Source of the DNA: Chrysiogenes arsenatis DSM 11915
GTDB taxonomy: Bacteria > Chrysiogenota > Chrysiogenetes > Chrysiogenales > Chrysiogenaceae
Assembly (NCBI RefSeq): GCF_000469585.1
Contig: NZ_AWNK01000009.1
Location: forward strand, 1 to 64,000
Reading direction: 5' to 3'
Length of the DNA: 64,000 bases
Position 1 is the stretch's first letter. The number at the start of each line of letters is the position of its first letter. Shown in pieces: positions 1 to 9,057 of the stretch. A model generated the notes under the pieces. That model ran no database searches. It saw nothing but the letters and a program-made list of their open reading frames with translations, and was not told where the DNA came from. The position numbers and the translations under genes are program-made.

Positions 1-70
1 GAAAGCGGCTCTTAATCAGTTTTGTATTTTCTTTGAGGGGAGGGTGCCAATGCAAAATTGATGTCTGCCG

Positions 71-445
71 CTACTTACACAAAATTATTGACAGACCCAA
101 AAAACTGGTCAGAATATCTGCTTCTCCGCTTAGCAATGCCTGTTGTGCTTCGAGAAAGCTGGTGTCAATAAAGCGAGCATGGAAACCAACTTCAGAACTG
201 ATCCAACGTGCAAGCTCAATCATCATCCCACTGCGCGTTCCATAGTCGTCGATAAACTCAAACGGTGGGTAGTGTGTTTGACTGACAAAGACAATTTCGT
301 GATGCGAATCAAGGAACTCTTTTTCCGCAGGTGTAAGCTGAAGCCCTTCTGGGCGCGCAAAAGAATTCTTTACTGCGAAAACGAGTAGGCAGCACAGGAA
401 AGTGAACCCAAAGAAATGGCGAGTGGTGCGACGTAAAGGTTGCAT
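71..445 (-). pseudogene. Truncated periplasmic solute-binding (SBP_bac_3-like) domain gene
   Basis: The 124-residue product begins with a signal peptide or membrane anchor (hydrophobic residues about 11-28, then a FARPEG junction). It continues as the first lobe of a bacterial extracellular solute-binding domain of the kind fused to sensor kinases and diguanylate cyclases: a TPAEKEFL helix, a YPPFEFID strand and a GEADILTS segment. Complete domains of this family are about 220 residues and normally sit in larger sensors. Here the frame stops right after the ADILTS motif. The remaining 70 bases to the window edge, read in all three frames, give no recognisable continuation. The motif layout resembles the second sensor domain of the hybrid kinase at 17180. 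It is most likely a decayed or truncated gene. A sequencing frameshift is possible, but shifting the frame at the T6 run also meets a stop quickly. Confidence 0.5.
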
Positions 446-531
446 ATATAGTTAATTCCATTGTGGAGTGAATGACATATTGAACGTATCACGTGGAGGC
501 GATCCCGCGCAATTGAGATATTTATGTGATA

Positions 532-993
532 TTATTTGCTTTTGGGAAGCGATGAGTACTGGACATACGTGCTTCGCGCGAGATCAGCAACCCACAGCGT
601 CGTAGGGTTTGCAGTGTAATGTTTGAGGTCGTCAAAAGAAACCCAGCGACAGGCGAAAACGTCCGAACTGGCGCGTAACTCTCCATTTACATAGCGGCAC
701 AGGTAATCAAGAATGACATAATGGTGTGGGAAGTTGGGGGAGTCGAGCCCCATTTTTTCAATGGCACAGAGGGGAATTTGAGGTGTTAAAACCTCTATTT
801 CAATATTGCACTCTTCGCGGATTTCGCGCTGTAATCCAGCTTCAAGTGTTTCGCCCACTTCTAATTTCCCGCCAGGAAATGTCCACGTCCCTTTGGCTGG
901 TTCCTGTCCACGTTCAGCAATACACACCTCTCCTGCGTGATTTACTATGACAGCCGCCACGCCAATTACGGGATATACTGGTTTTGTCGTCAT
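532..993 (-). CDS. Nudix hydrolase (MutT/ADP-ribose pyrophosphatase-like)
   Basis: This 153-residue protein is a single Nudix domain, which cleaves nucleoside diphosphates linked to another moiety with divalent metal. The Nudix box is complete at about residues 41-63: GGKLEVGET, then a REIREEC helix carrying the metal-binding glutamates. The upstream strand GTWTFPGG is typical of MutT-like sanitising enzymes and NADH/ADP-ribose pyrophosphatases. The substrate cannot be told from sequence alone; 8-oxo-dGTP, CTP-type nucleotides and ADP-ribose are all possible. The start ATG follows a purine-rich GGAGGAAAAT tract. The gene runs alone on the minus strand, divergent from the RlpA-like gene, with 75 bases between the two starts. 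Confidence 0.9.
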   Translation of the reverse strand: MTTKPVYPVIGVAAVIVNHAGEVCIAERGQEPAKGTWTFPGGKLEVGETLEAGLQREIREECNIEIEVLTPQIPLCAIEKMGLDSPNFPHHYVILDYLCRYVNGELRASSDVFACRWVSFDDLKHYTANPTTLWVADLARSTYVQYSSLPKSK

Positions 994-1068
994 TATTTTC
1001 CTCCATCTGCTTCGTGTTGCGCTTCTGTGTTGACCATGGTACTTTTAGCACGAAAAAAGGGGGCATAG

Positions 1069-1905
1069 ATGCAAAGAAGACACTTTCGCGTTCCATGTAG
1101 GTATAGTATTTCGACGTTGATTCTCTTGCTAATCGCTTTCTCTTTCCTCGCGGGCTGCGCGAAACGCCCACCGATTCAATCGCGACCGACCACCTATGAT
1201 ATTCCAACGGATCGCGACTACGGTACTCCGGCACGCGATACCCCCGCAACTTTGCGCCCGTATGTTATTAAAGGTGAGAAGTACTACCCGATATCGAATG
1301 CCGATGGGTATGTTGAAGAGGGGAATGCTTCATGGTATGGACACCCGTTTCATGGTCGCAAAACCAGTAATGGTGAAACCTATAATATGCATCACTTCAC
1401 CGCAGCACATAAAACACTCCCCATGAATCTCTATGTGCGGGTCACCCACCAATTGAATGGAAAGTCGACTATTGTTCGCATCAACGATCGTGGCCCGTTC
1501 GTTGCTGGGCGAATTATTGATCTTTCACGAGCCTCTGCTGAAGCCATTGACATGATTGGCAGTGGAACCGCGCCCGTATTAGTCGAAGTGCTGGGGTATC
1601 ATATCGGCGATCCACGCGCTCGCGTGACAACGTATAACCCTGCCGAATTCCGCAGTGCTGGCGATGTGACCCATGGCAACTTTACGCTGCAAGTTGGTGC
1701 CTTTGCGCAGCGCGATAACGCCAATCGCTATGCCGACAGGTTCCGTAGTCAATATTCAAATGTCCACGTTGTGCCGTATGATTCTCCTGATCGTGGTATT
1801 CTCTACCGCGTCAGAATTGGCGGTTACACGACGCTTGAAGCCGCAAAAGCTGCCAGTATCCAGTTAGAAAATCATCGGATCGATAACTTTATCGTCGCCG
1901 AGTAG
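1069..1905 (+). CDS. RlpA-like septal ring lipoprotein with SPOR domain
   Basis: The 278-residue product has a lipoprotein signal ending in a lipobox with Cys30 (FLAGC), so it should be anchored in the outer membrane. A double-psi beta-barrel follows at about residues 80-175 (ASWYGHPFHGRKTSNGE, later RINDRGPFV), the catalytic fold of RlpA enzymes that cut peptidoglycan strands lacking stem peptides. The C-terminal SPOR domain, about residues 202-278, starts at NFTLQVGAF and binds denuded glycan at division sites. An AAAAAGGGGGC tract lies about six bases before the ATG. The length and domain order match complete RlpA proteins. Whether the enzyme is active or structural cannot be read from sequence. 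Confidence 0.92.
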   Translation: MQRRHFRVPCRYSISTLILLLIAFSFLAGCAKRPPIQSRPTTYDIPTDRDYGTPARDTPATLRPYVIKGEKYYPISNADGYVEEGNASWYGHPFHGRKTSNGETYNMHHFTAAHKTLPMNLYVRVTHQLNGKSTIVRINDRGPFVAGRIIDLSRASAEAIDMIGSGTAPVLVEVLGYHIGDPRARVTTYNPAEFRSAGDVTHGNFTLQVGAFAQRDNANRYADRFRSQYSNVHVVPYDSPDRGILYRVRIGGYTTLEAAKAASIQLENHRIDNFIVAE

Positions 1906-1923
1906 AGAGTATTCTATTTTAAT

Positions 1924-1928
1924 GGAGG
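1924..1928 (+). promoter_or_regulatory. Shine-Dalgarno site that selects a TTG start for the uracil permease
   Basis: GGAGG lies five bases before an in-frame TTG at 1934. The upstream ATG at 1922 overlaps this site and has no ribosome-binding sequence of its own, so translation most likely begins at the TTG. Confidence 0.6.
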
Positions 1929-1933
1929 AACAC

Positions 1934-3166
1934 TTGACGGAATTATCACCCTTGAAACGCCTTGTAACCGGAATGCAAATGCTCTTTGTAGCGTTTGGCG
2001 CATTGGTACTCGTCCCGCTTTTGACTGGTCTTGATGCTTCTGTTGCCCTATTTACCGCTGGAGTTGGCACGCTGATTTTTCAGATCGTAACCCGTCGCAC
2101 GGTGCCGATTTTTCTCGCCAGTTCCTTTGCCTATATCGCGCCGATAATTTATGCCACACAAACGTGGGGGCTTGCCGGAACACTTGGCGGATTGATGGCC
2201 GCAGGTCTGGTGCAAGTGCTTTTCTCGTTTCTGATTCGGATCAAGGGTGATGGATTTCTGGAAAAATACCTTCCGGCGATAGTTATTGGGCCGACGATTA
2301 TGCTGATCGGATTGATTCTTGCTCCCGTGGCGGTCAATATGGCGAAAGGGTTAACGGGTGATGGGTCGTTCGAACTAGTGCCCTATTCGCAAGCCATTGT
2401 GATTGCCACTATTTCATTGGCGGCAACCATTATCACGTCGCTGTGGGGCAAAGGGATGCTCCGCCTCATTCCGATTTTGGTCGGGGTTGCTTGTGGATAC
2501 ATTACCGCGCTGTTGTATGGTATCGTTGATTTCAGTAGCGTAACAAATGCCCCATGGTTTGCTATTCCCAACTTTACTGCGCCAACCTTTGAGCTGGCCG
2601 CTATCCTCTATATGATTCCTATCGCGCTTGTGCCAACCATTGAACATATCGGTGACGTTATGGCTATTTCGCGTGTGAGTGGAAAAAATTACCTTGAGAA
2701 TCCAGGGTTGAAAAATACCCTGCTAGGCGATGGCTTAGCGACGACATTCGCCAGTTCCCTTGGTGGGCCGCCGAATACAACCTATTCAGAAGTAACTGGT
2801 GCCGTCGCACTCATTCGTATTTTTGATGTATCCCTGATGACGATAGCTGCTGTTGGTGCTATTGCGCTGGCATTCCTGGGAAAACTCGGTGCTTTTTTAA
2901 GCACGATTCCGGTTCCCGTTATGGGCGGAATTATGATTTTGCTCTTTGGTATGATTGTCTCTATCGGTATCAACACGATGGTGAAAGCCAAAGTCGATAT
3001 GAGCATACCGCGCAACATGGTGATTGTCGCAGTGATTCTCGTATTTGGTATTGGTGGTATGACGTTTGGGTATGGTCACTTGCAACTTGGAGGGATTGGC
3101 CTAGCGGTCGTGCTGGGGATGATTCTCAATCTGGTACTCCCGAAACATTTTGGCGAAGAGGTGTAA
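1934..3166 (+). CDS. uraA: Uracil permease (nucleobase:cation symporter-2 family)
   Basis: The protein has about 410 residues and roughly 12-14 hydrophobic segments. It has features of the NCS2/NAT family: an SSFAYIAP segment, a central VPTIEHIGDV motif that supplies the uracil-binding glutamate, and a GGPPNTTYSE loop. It should import uracil with a proton. The upp gene starts 3 bases after its stop codon, and that product converts imported uracil to UMP, which strongly supports the substrate. An in-frame ATG at 1922 would add four residues, but the TTG is better placed behind a GGAGG. I see no PyrR-type attenuator in the 28-base leader between the rlpA-like stop and this start. Confidence 0.92.
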   Translation: MTELSPLKRLVTGMQMLFVAFGALVLVPLLTGLDASVALFTAGVGTLIFQIVTRRTVPIFLASSFAYIAPIIYATQTWGLAGTLGGLMAAGLVQVLFSFLIRIKGDGFLEKYLPAIVIGPTIMLIGLILAPVAVNMAKGLTGDGSFELVPYSQAIVIATISLAATIITSLWGKGMLRLIPILVGVACGYITALLYGIVDFSSVTNAPWFAIPNFTAPTFELAAILYMIPIALVPTIEHIGDVMAISRVSGKNYLENPGLKNTLLGDGLATTFASSLGGPPNTTYSEVTGAVALIRIFDVSLMTIAAVGAIALAFLGKLGAFLSTIPVPVMGGIMILLFGMIVSIGINTMVKAKVDMSIPRNMVIVAVILVFGIGGMTFGYGHLQLGGIGLAVVLGMILNLVLPKHFGEEV

Positions 3167-3169
3167 CGC

Positions 3170-3793
3170 ATGCTCACCATTGTCGATCACCCGCTGGTGC
3201 AACATAAACTCTCGATTATCCGGGATAAACATACTTCGAAGAAAGAGTTCAAGGAGCTGGTCGAAGAAGTTGCCATGCTGATCGCCTACGAAATTACCCG
3301 CGATCTTGAGCTTGTGGAGTGTGAGGTGGAAACACCGCTTACAAAAACCATCTGTCGCTCGTTAGGGGGTAAAAAATTGGCGATTATCCCTATCCTCCGT
3401 GCAGGGTTAGGGATGGTAGGTGGTATCGAAAAACTGATCCCCAGCGTACGGATTGGCCACATCGGCATGTATCGCGATCACGACACCTTGCAACCCGTCG
3501 TCTATTACGCAAAATTGCCGCAAGATATGGCGCAGCGCGATGCGATTCTGATCGATCCAATGTTAGCGACTGGCGGCAGTGCTGTTGCCGCTATTGATTA
3601 CCTGAAACAGCAAGGGGCGCGCAGTATCCGCTTTATGTCGCTGATTGCAGCTCCTGAAGGGGTGAAAATTGTGAGCGATGCCCATCCTGAGGTGCCGATC
3701 TACACCGCCGCGCTGGATGAAAAGCTGAATGAGTTAGGGTATATCCTCCCTGGTCTGGGTGATGCAGGCGACCGATTGTTCGGTACACGGTAA
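3170..3793 (+). CDS. upp: Uracil phosphoribosyltransferase
   Basis: This 207-residue cytosolic enzyme makes UMP from uracil and PRPP in pyrimidine salvage. The family PRPP-binding loop is clear ([13 protein letters not shown], about residues 126-138). The [10 protein letters not shown] segment and the C-terminal [12 protein letters not shown] uracil-binding loop are also present. Length and motifs match complete Upp enzymes. The gene lies three bases after the permease stop, and the end of the permease gene supplies a GAAGAGGTG ribosome-binding tract, so the two are co-translated as an uptake and salvage pair. Confidence 0.98.
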   Translation: MLTIVDHPLVQHKLSIIRDKHTSKKEFKELVEEVAMLIAYEITRDLELVECEVETPLTKTICRSLGGKKLAIIPILRAGLGMVGGIEKLIPSVRIGHIGMYRDHDTLQPVVYYAKLPQDMAQRDAILIDPMLATGGSAVAAIDYLKQQGARSIRFMSLIAAPEGVKIVSDAHPEVPIYTAALDEKLNELGYILPGLGDAGDRLFGTR

Positions 3794-3802
3794 CTTTCGC
3801 GA

Positions 3803-4708
3803 ATGGCTAACCTTATTTTACTGGGATTTTGTTTTTTTATGGGCATGACGCTCCGTCGCATCGGTCGATTTCCAGAGTCGACCGCGACGGTACTCAATGC
3901 GTTTATCATCAATATCTCGCTCCCTGCACTCACGCTTTACCACATACATAACATCACTATCGATCGCGAATTGCTGATGCCGATGAGTATGCCGTGGGTG
4001 ATTTTTCTTGTCGGGATTCCCTTCTTTCTGTTGCTCGGCAAGTTGTTGAAGTTGAAACGCGAAACCATCGGCTGTTTAATTCTGGTCGGCGGCCTCGGGA
4101 ATACTTCGTTTGTTGGATTACCGATGATCGAAACCTTTTACGGGAGTGAGTTTGTCGGAATCGGCATTGTGGCTGATCAGGCAGGGAGTTTTATTGTTCT
4201 CTCTACCCTTGGAATAGTCGTGGCGAGTATTTTTGCGGCGACGGAACCGAATATCCGCTTTATCGCGAAAAAAATTGCCCTTTTCCCGCCGACACAAGCA
4301 CTGGTGTTGGCATTGTTACTGCGCAGTTGGGAGTATCCCGTGTGGCTGAGTGCTATCTTGATGCGTTTGGGGGATACGCTGACTCCGATAGCTCTGGTTT
4401 CAATTGGATTCCTGTTTCACATACAATCAGTACGGCAGCATGCCCGTGCCTTGGTGCTTGGACTGAGTTATAAACTTCTTTTGGCTCCAGCGCTCATCCT
4501 GATGACTTTTATGAGTCTATGGGGTGCGAGTGGGAGTGTGTTTCAGGTGACCGTCTTTGAGGCCGCCATGCCACCCATGATTAGTGCGGGGATTATTGCT
4601 ATGGAACATCGGTTAGATGTTTCACTGGTCAGCACGATTCTTGGTGTGGGTTTACTCATTTCCTTTCTTACTCTTGCGGGGTGGTGGTATATTCTACTGC
4701 CGTTGTAA
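3803..4708 (+). CDS. Auxin efflux carrier (AEC) family transporter
   Basis: The 301-residue membrane protein has about ten hydrophobic helices in two similar halves. Hallmarks of the AEC/BART superfamily are the N-terminal [10 protein letters not shown] region, the broken helix [10 protein letters not shown] around residues 95-104, and the ADQAGSF segment. Bacterial members move malonate, malate or other organic anions. The substrate here cannot be assigned. It begins nine bases after the upp stop and is probably in the same transcript, although no strong Shine-Dalgarno sequence precedes it. Its presence in a uracil operon has no obvious metabolic explanation. Confidence 0.85.
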   Translation: MANLILLGFCFFMGMTLRRIGRFPESTATVLNAFIINISLPALTLYHIHNITIDRELLMPMSMPWVIFLVGIPFFLLLGKLLKLKRETIGCLILVGGLGNTSFVGLPMIETFYGSEFVGIGIVADQAGSFIVLSTLGIVVASIFAATEPNIRFIAKKIALFPPTQALVLALLLRSWEYPVWLSAILMRLGDTLTPIALVSIGFLFHIQSVRQHARALVLGLSYKLLLAPALILMTFMSLWGASGSVFQVTVFEAAMPPMISAGIIAMEHRLDVSLVSTILGVGLLISFLTLAGWWYILLPL

Positions 4709-4785
4709 CCCACGTATTCAGGGTGACTTTTTCCGCTCATTTCGCTACGATTCGGCAATTGATTTTTTATACAAAGGTGATGTCT

Positions 4786-6060
4786 ATGCTTGATATGAAG
4801 GCTCTTAGTGAAAATATCGATTTTTTTCAAACGCAACTTTCGCGCCGTGGTGGGTCGTGGTCGCTTGAACCCTTAGCGCAACTCAATAGTACAAAAAAAG
4901 CACTTACGGCGCAGATGCAAAAACTTCAGGAAGAACGCAATGCAACGAGTAAGCAAGTCGGGATCTACAAAAAAGAGGGGCGCGATGCCACACTGATTAT
5001 GGAGCGGATGCGTGAAGTGGGTGAAACGATTAAAGAGCTCGAAGCGCAGGTAAAGGAACTGGAAGAGCAAGAGCGTACCATTGCTTTGGGATTACCGAAT
5101 ATACCCCACGAGTCGGTTCCGGCTGGTGCTGCTGAAGCCGACAATGTCGAAGTGAAACGGGTTGGCGCGATTCCGGTATTCGATTTTCCGGTTCGTTCCC
5201 ATGACGATATCGGCACAGCGAACGATTGGCTTGATTTTCCGCGTGGTGTAAAAATTGCGCAGACACGCTTTACCGTTGTGAAAGGGGCTGCCGCTCGTTT
5301 AGAACGTGCGCTCATTAATTTTATGCTCGATATTCACACGCAAGAACACAACTATACTGAGGTTCAGGTGCCGCTATTGGTCAACCGTGAATCCATGACC
5401 GCTACCGGACAGCTTCCAAAATTTGAAGAGGATCTCTTTGCCTGTGAAGAGGGAAATCTCTTGTTGATTCCTACGGCAGAAGTCCCCGTAACGAATATTC
5501 ATCGTGATGAAATTTTGTCATTGGCAGCGCTGCCAACAGGCTATGTCGCGTACACTCCGTGCTTTCGCCGCGAAGCGGGTTCGTATGGGCGTGACACCAA
5601 AGGGTTGATCCGTCAGCACCAATTCAATAAAGTTGAATTGGTCAAATTTTCCCATCCAGAGAGCTCATATGACGAACTTGAAAAGCTTCTTGCCAATGCC
5701 GAAACCATATTACAGCGGCTGGAACTTCCATACCGCGTTGTCGCTCTATGCGGTGGTGATCTGGGATTCAGTGCCGCAAAAACGTATGATATCGAAGTAT
5801 GGCTCCCTTCGCAGGGGTGCTATCGTGAAATATCTTCATGCTCCAATTTCGAAGATTTTCAGGCACGTCGCGCGCAGATTCGCTTCAAGGATGAGAAGGG
5901 GAAAAATCGCTTGGTGCATACGTTGAATGGCTCGGGTCTTGCAGTAGGTCGGACACTCGTAGCGATTATGGAAAACTATCAGCAGGCCGATGGCTCAGTG
6001 AAAGTGCCGACGGCATTGGTGCCATATTTGGGTGGCGTAACCATACTCGCTGCAAAATAG
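4786..6060 (+). CDS. serS: Seryl-tRNA synthetase
   Basis: The 424-residue class II synthetase charges tRNA-Ser. The N-terminal arm, about residues 1-105, is a long antiparallel coiled coil (MLDMKAL start, then an [11 protein letters not shown] helix) that grips the tRNA variable arm. The catalytic core shows motif 2 ([10 protein letters not shown]) and motif 3 ([12 protein letters not shown]) of class II enzymes. I chose the ATG at 4786 because family members begin MLD and an AAAGGTGA site sits five bases upstream. An ATG six bases earlier overlaps that site. A cognate tRNA-Ser(GCU) lies at the other end of the window. Confidence 0.98.
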   Translation: MLDMKALSENIDFFQTQLSRRGGSWSLEPLAQLNSTKKALTAQMQKLQEERNATSKQVGIYKKEGRDATLIMERMREVGETIKELEAQVKELEEQERTIALGLPNIPHESVPAGAAEADNVEVKRVGAIPVFDFPVRSHDDIGTANDWLDFPRGVKIAQTRFTVVKGAAARLERALINFMLDIHTQEHNYTEVQVPLLVNRESMTATGQLPKFEEDLFACEEGNLLLIPTAEVPVTNIHRDEILSLAALPTGYVAYTPCFRREAGSYGRDTKGLIRQHQFNKVELVKFSHPESSYDELEKLLANAETILQRLELPYRVVALCGGDLGFSAAKTYDIEVWLPSQGCYREISSCSNFEDFQARRAQIRFKDEKGKNRLVHTLNGSGLAVGRTLVAIMENYQQADGSVKVPTALVPYLGGVTILAAK

Positions 6061-6093
6061 CGACGAAAATGATCTGATCAAAAGAGGTGTTTG

Positions 6094-8001
6094 ATGTTGA
6101 AGAAAAGTTTAGCGCTTCTGCTTTTGGGAGTAAGTTGTGCACTACCGTCTTTTGCATCACCTGATTACGACCATTTGCGACAAGGAGTACGTGCCCTTTT
6201 AAAAAACGATTTTCATCGCGCGGGTGAAGTGCTTCTTCCAGCAGTGCAACACGCGTCTGAATCGGTGCAGGACGTCTTGCTGTATGTTTCAGCGCAAACC
6301 CTCTTCGGGCAGGAGCAATATGCCGATGCACATGCGCTGTTTACGCAAGCTATTGCGAAGCGGCAGAGCGATTCGTTCCTCAATCGTGCTCGGTATTATC
6401 GTGCGCTCTGTGCCGCACGGCTGGGGATTACGTCGCAGTTTATGTTGGATGTGGCTGACGTAGATATCGCGTTACTCACTCGGGCAGAGCAGGCGGAATT
6501 GCTGATGTTGCAGGCGGATACTCTGGATAAAAAGCAAGCGATAGCGTTTGACTATCCCGACACGGCAGCTGGCCGTGAGGCGCTCAAACACGTTGCAAAG
6601 CCGCTTACCGCGGCACAGCGCACTGTGTTAGCAACGGTGCTCTATCAGCATAAATACTACGATCAAGCCATTCAGCAGTACGAAGCGATTGGCCGTTCAA
6701 AGCTTGATCTGACTTCATTAGAGCGGTTAGCGCGCAGCTATTTTTCCCGTCGCGATTATCCGAAAGCGACCGTGGTATTTCGTGAGTTATATGCGCGTGA
6801 TAGCAAGAACGTAGAAGCCCGTTCTAGTGCGCTGTATTATTTGTCTCGCATCTATTTGCGTGAAGATAAAGACGAAAACGCCATTATCAACCTGCGCCGT
6901 TTAGTCGAACACTATCCTGAATCGCGCGATGCCAGTAACGCATTGTGGCTTCTCGGGAATCACTTCCGCAATCGCGACCCGCAGCAGGCGCAACACTACT
7001 ATCAATGGCTGTTTAAGTCGTATCCCGAATCACGACATGCTGGCGAAGGGATGTGGCGCTTAGCGTGGAGCGATTATCAGCAAGGGAAACTTGATGTTTT
7101 TCGCCAGCGGGCAGAGCTGATTGCCGAGCGGTACGATGATGGCCATTATTTAAATCATACCGCGCGGTATTGGATTGCCCAAAGTCACCGATTGGAAGGT
7201 GATACGGCGACCTATCGCAGCACGTTACATACTCTGACAGAGGCTCCATCGGTGAGTTATTATGTGATGATGGCTGCGCGTGATTTGAATATTGCGCCAC
7301 GCTTTCTGGAAAGTGCGATCCATTCATCAGGCGACACGGCTGCGTTGTTGACTCCCGTTTTGCTTGAACGGTTTCGTGTGCTGGCGCGTTTGGGGTTATA
7401 CGAGTTGGGTGCGATTGAAATTCAAGCACTACTCGCGCAAACGCCCGCCGAACAAAAGGTACTTTTGAGTCGTGAACTTTTAGCGACGGGTATTTATCAC
7501 CCTATCATTCGCAATTTTTCGCGCTCTTCACCGGAGGCGTACCCCCTTGCCTATTGGGATCGGGTTTCACCGATTGCCGAACGGTACCAGCTTGATCCTT
7601 TGTTAGCTCTGAGCATAATGCGTGAAGAAAGTGCGTACGATCCACAGGCCACCAGTTGGGTCGGGGCGATGGGTTTGATGCAACTGATGCCCTATACCGC
7701 GGAAGATGTCGCGAAGCGAATAGGGCTTCCATTCGGGAATCCGTCCGAAGCCTATGATATCGATACTAACATAACGCTTGGTATTTCATATCTTTCGTCG
7801 CTGGTTGCGTCACAAGAGATACTGCCGTTTGCTATTGCCTCATATAATGCTGGGCCGGGCAACGTGAATCGTTGGAAAACGCGCTACGGAACGGACGATA
7901 TCGAAGCATTTATCGAAAATATCCCATTTGCAGAAACACACGCTTATGTGAAGCGGGTGTTGACAAGTTATGAGATATATAAGAGATTGTATCAGCGATA
8001 G
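6094..8001 (+). CDS. Soluble lytic murein transglycosylase (Slt70-like)
   Basis: This exported protein of about 635 residues cleaves peptidoglycan to 1,6-anhydromuropeptides. A signal peptide (LLLLGVSCALPSFA) is followed by a long alpha-helical region of TPR-like repeats, about residues 30-480, forming the U-shaped superhelix of Slt70. The C-terminal SLT domain is at about residues 490-625. The catalytic glutamate lies in an REES motif (about Glu512). GAMGLMQLMP and the ASYNAGPGNVNRW segment complete the goose-type lysozyme signature. The ATG at 6094 follows AGAGGTG; a TTG three bases earlier is an in-frame alternative. It is 33 bases after serS. Confidence 0.93.
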   Translation: MLKKSLALLLLGVSCALPSFASPDYDHLRQGVRALLKNDFHRAGEVLLPAVQHASESVQDVLLYVSAQTLFGQEQYADAHALFTQAIAKRQSDSFLNRARYYRALCAARLGITSQFMLDVADVDIALLTRAEQAELLMLQADTLDKKQAIAFDYPDTAAGREALKHVAKPLTAAQRTVLATVLYQHKYYDQAIQQYEAIGRSKLDLTSLERLARSYFSRRDYPKATVVFRELYARDSKNVEARSSALYYLSRIYLREDKDENAIINLRRLVEHYPESRDASNALWLLGNHFRNRDPQQAQHYYQWLFKSYPESRHAGEGMWRLAWSDYQQGKLDVFRQRAELIAERYDDGHYLNHTARYWIAQSHRLEGDTATYRSTLHTLTEAPSVSYYVMMAARDLNIAPRFLESAIHSSGDTAALLTPVLLERFRVLARLGLYELGAIEIQALLAQTPAEQKVLLSRELLATGIYHPIIRNFSRSSPEAYPLAYWDRVSPIAERYQLDPLLALSIMREESAYDPQATSWVGAMGLMQLMPYTAEDVAKRIGLPFGNPSEAYDIDTNITLGISYLSSLVASQEILPFAIASYNAGPGNVNRWKTRYGTDDIEAFIENIPFAETHAYVKRVLTSYEIYKRLYQR

Positions 8002-8075
8002 TTACAAACACTGTTCTCTTATGCTCCTAAATGCGCTATATTTCGCAGGGAACAAGAAAAATCAAGGAGAGGTAC

Positions 8076-8894
8076 ATGAAGCGGGAAAAGACCGATTACA
8101 TTGTGCAGTCAGTATATAATGCGCTTGACATACTTGAAGCATTTCGCGAGAGCCACAGCGGAGAATTGGACATTACCACTATTCGTGAAAAATTCGGATT
8201 GAGTAAAAACACCGTTATACGACTCCTAGCAACACTCGAAAAACATGGGTATGTCGAAGAGAATCACTATACAAAAAACTACCGTCTTGGCCTGAAAAAC
8301 TTCGAAATTTCACAGGCGTATATCAGTAAAATCGATTTATTAAAGATGACTGAGCCTATCTTGCAAGAAATCGTCGATACCGTTGATGAATCAGCGTATA
8401 TCGGAGTGCTTCGCGGGAAGCGGGTGGTCTATCTTAACGTCGTTGAAACGACACAGGCGGTTCGGATTATGCCGCGTATTGGTATTGTCGGTCAGGCTTA
8501 CTTTACCGCGATTGGCAAAAGTCAGCTTAGCGACTTTTCAAATCAGCACATTCTGGAACAGCTTGAGAAGGAAAATCTAACGATCTGTTCTTCTGGGAAA
8601 CCATTTCAGGGGAATGAATCATTTCTGGCTGAAATGGATCGCGTGCGCGAACATGGATTTTCGATGGATGATGAAGAGTTTGAAGAAGGAGTACGTTGCG
8701 TTGGTGCGCCGATTCGCAATTATACCGGAAACATTGTGGCTGGACTGAGTATCTCCGGCCCTGTGCAACGGATGAGTGATGAGCGCATCGCTCAGGAAAT
8801 AGCACCACTGGCGAAACTTATGTCGGAAAAAGCAAGTCGCAAGCTGGGCTATAATGGTGGCCATATACAGTTTGACCACGTAAGTACACCCTGA
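8076..8894 (+). CDS. IclR-family transcriptional regulator
   Basis: The protein has 272 residues. An N-terminal winged helix-turn-helix, about residues 10-75 (FGLSKNTVIRLLATLEKHGYVEE), is followed by an IclR effector-binding domain, about residues 85-255, with VVYLNVVET and the DDEEFEEGVRCVGAPI signature. Such regulators control local catabolic operons by binding a small carboxylate or aromatic ligand. I chose the start at 8076 because an AAGGAGAGG site lies just upstream; the frame is open for 15 more codons. No obvious target gene is adjacent: a transglycosylase lies before it and the ATP-grasp gene after a terminator. It may act elsewhere or on itself. Confidence 0.92.
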   Translation: MKREKTDYIVQSVYNALDILEAFRESHSGELDITTIREKFGLSKNTVIRLLATLEKHGYVEENHYTKNYRLGLKNFEISQAYISKIDLLKMTEPILQEIVDTVDESAYIGVLRGKRVVYLNVVETTQAVRIMPRIGIVGQAYFTAIGKSQLSDFSNQHILEQLEKENLTICSSGKPFQGNESFLAEMDRVREHGFSMDDEEFEEGVRCVGAPIRNYTGNIVAGLSISGPVQRMSDERIAQEIAPLAKLMSEKASRKLGYNGGHIQFDHVSTP

Positions 8895-8905
8895 ACAACA
8901 GTAGA

Positions 8906-8962
8906 ACACCCACCATAAAACGGAGCACAGACGTTTCAAGTGGTGGGTGTTTGCCTTTTTAT
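8906..8962 (+). terminator. Rho-independent terminator after the IclR gene
   Basis: An 11-base perfect inverted repeat (AACACCCACCA at 8906-8916 and TGGTGGGTGTT at 8942-8952) is followed by GCCTTTTTAT. The 25-base loop holds a second small stem, AAACG with CGTTT. It starts 11 bases after the IclR stop codon. Confidence 0.8.
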
Positions 8963-9057
8963 CTAAAAGGAATACGCTCGTATCTCTTCTATTCATCTGA
9001 TGTTCCAGCCTCACAACCGCTCGTGTACGGAGCGAACACCACCTTGCTAGGAAACCC

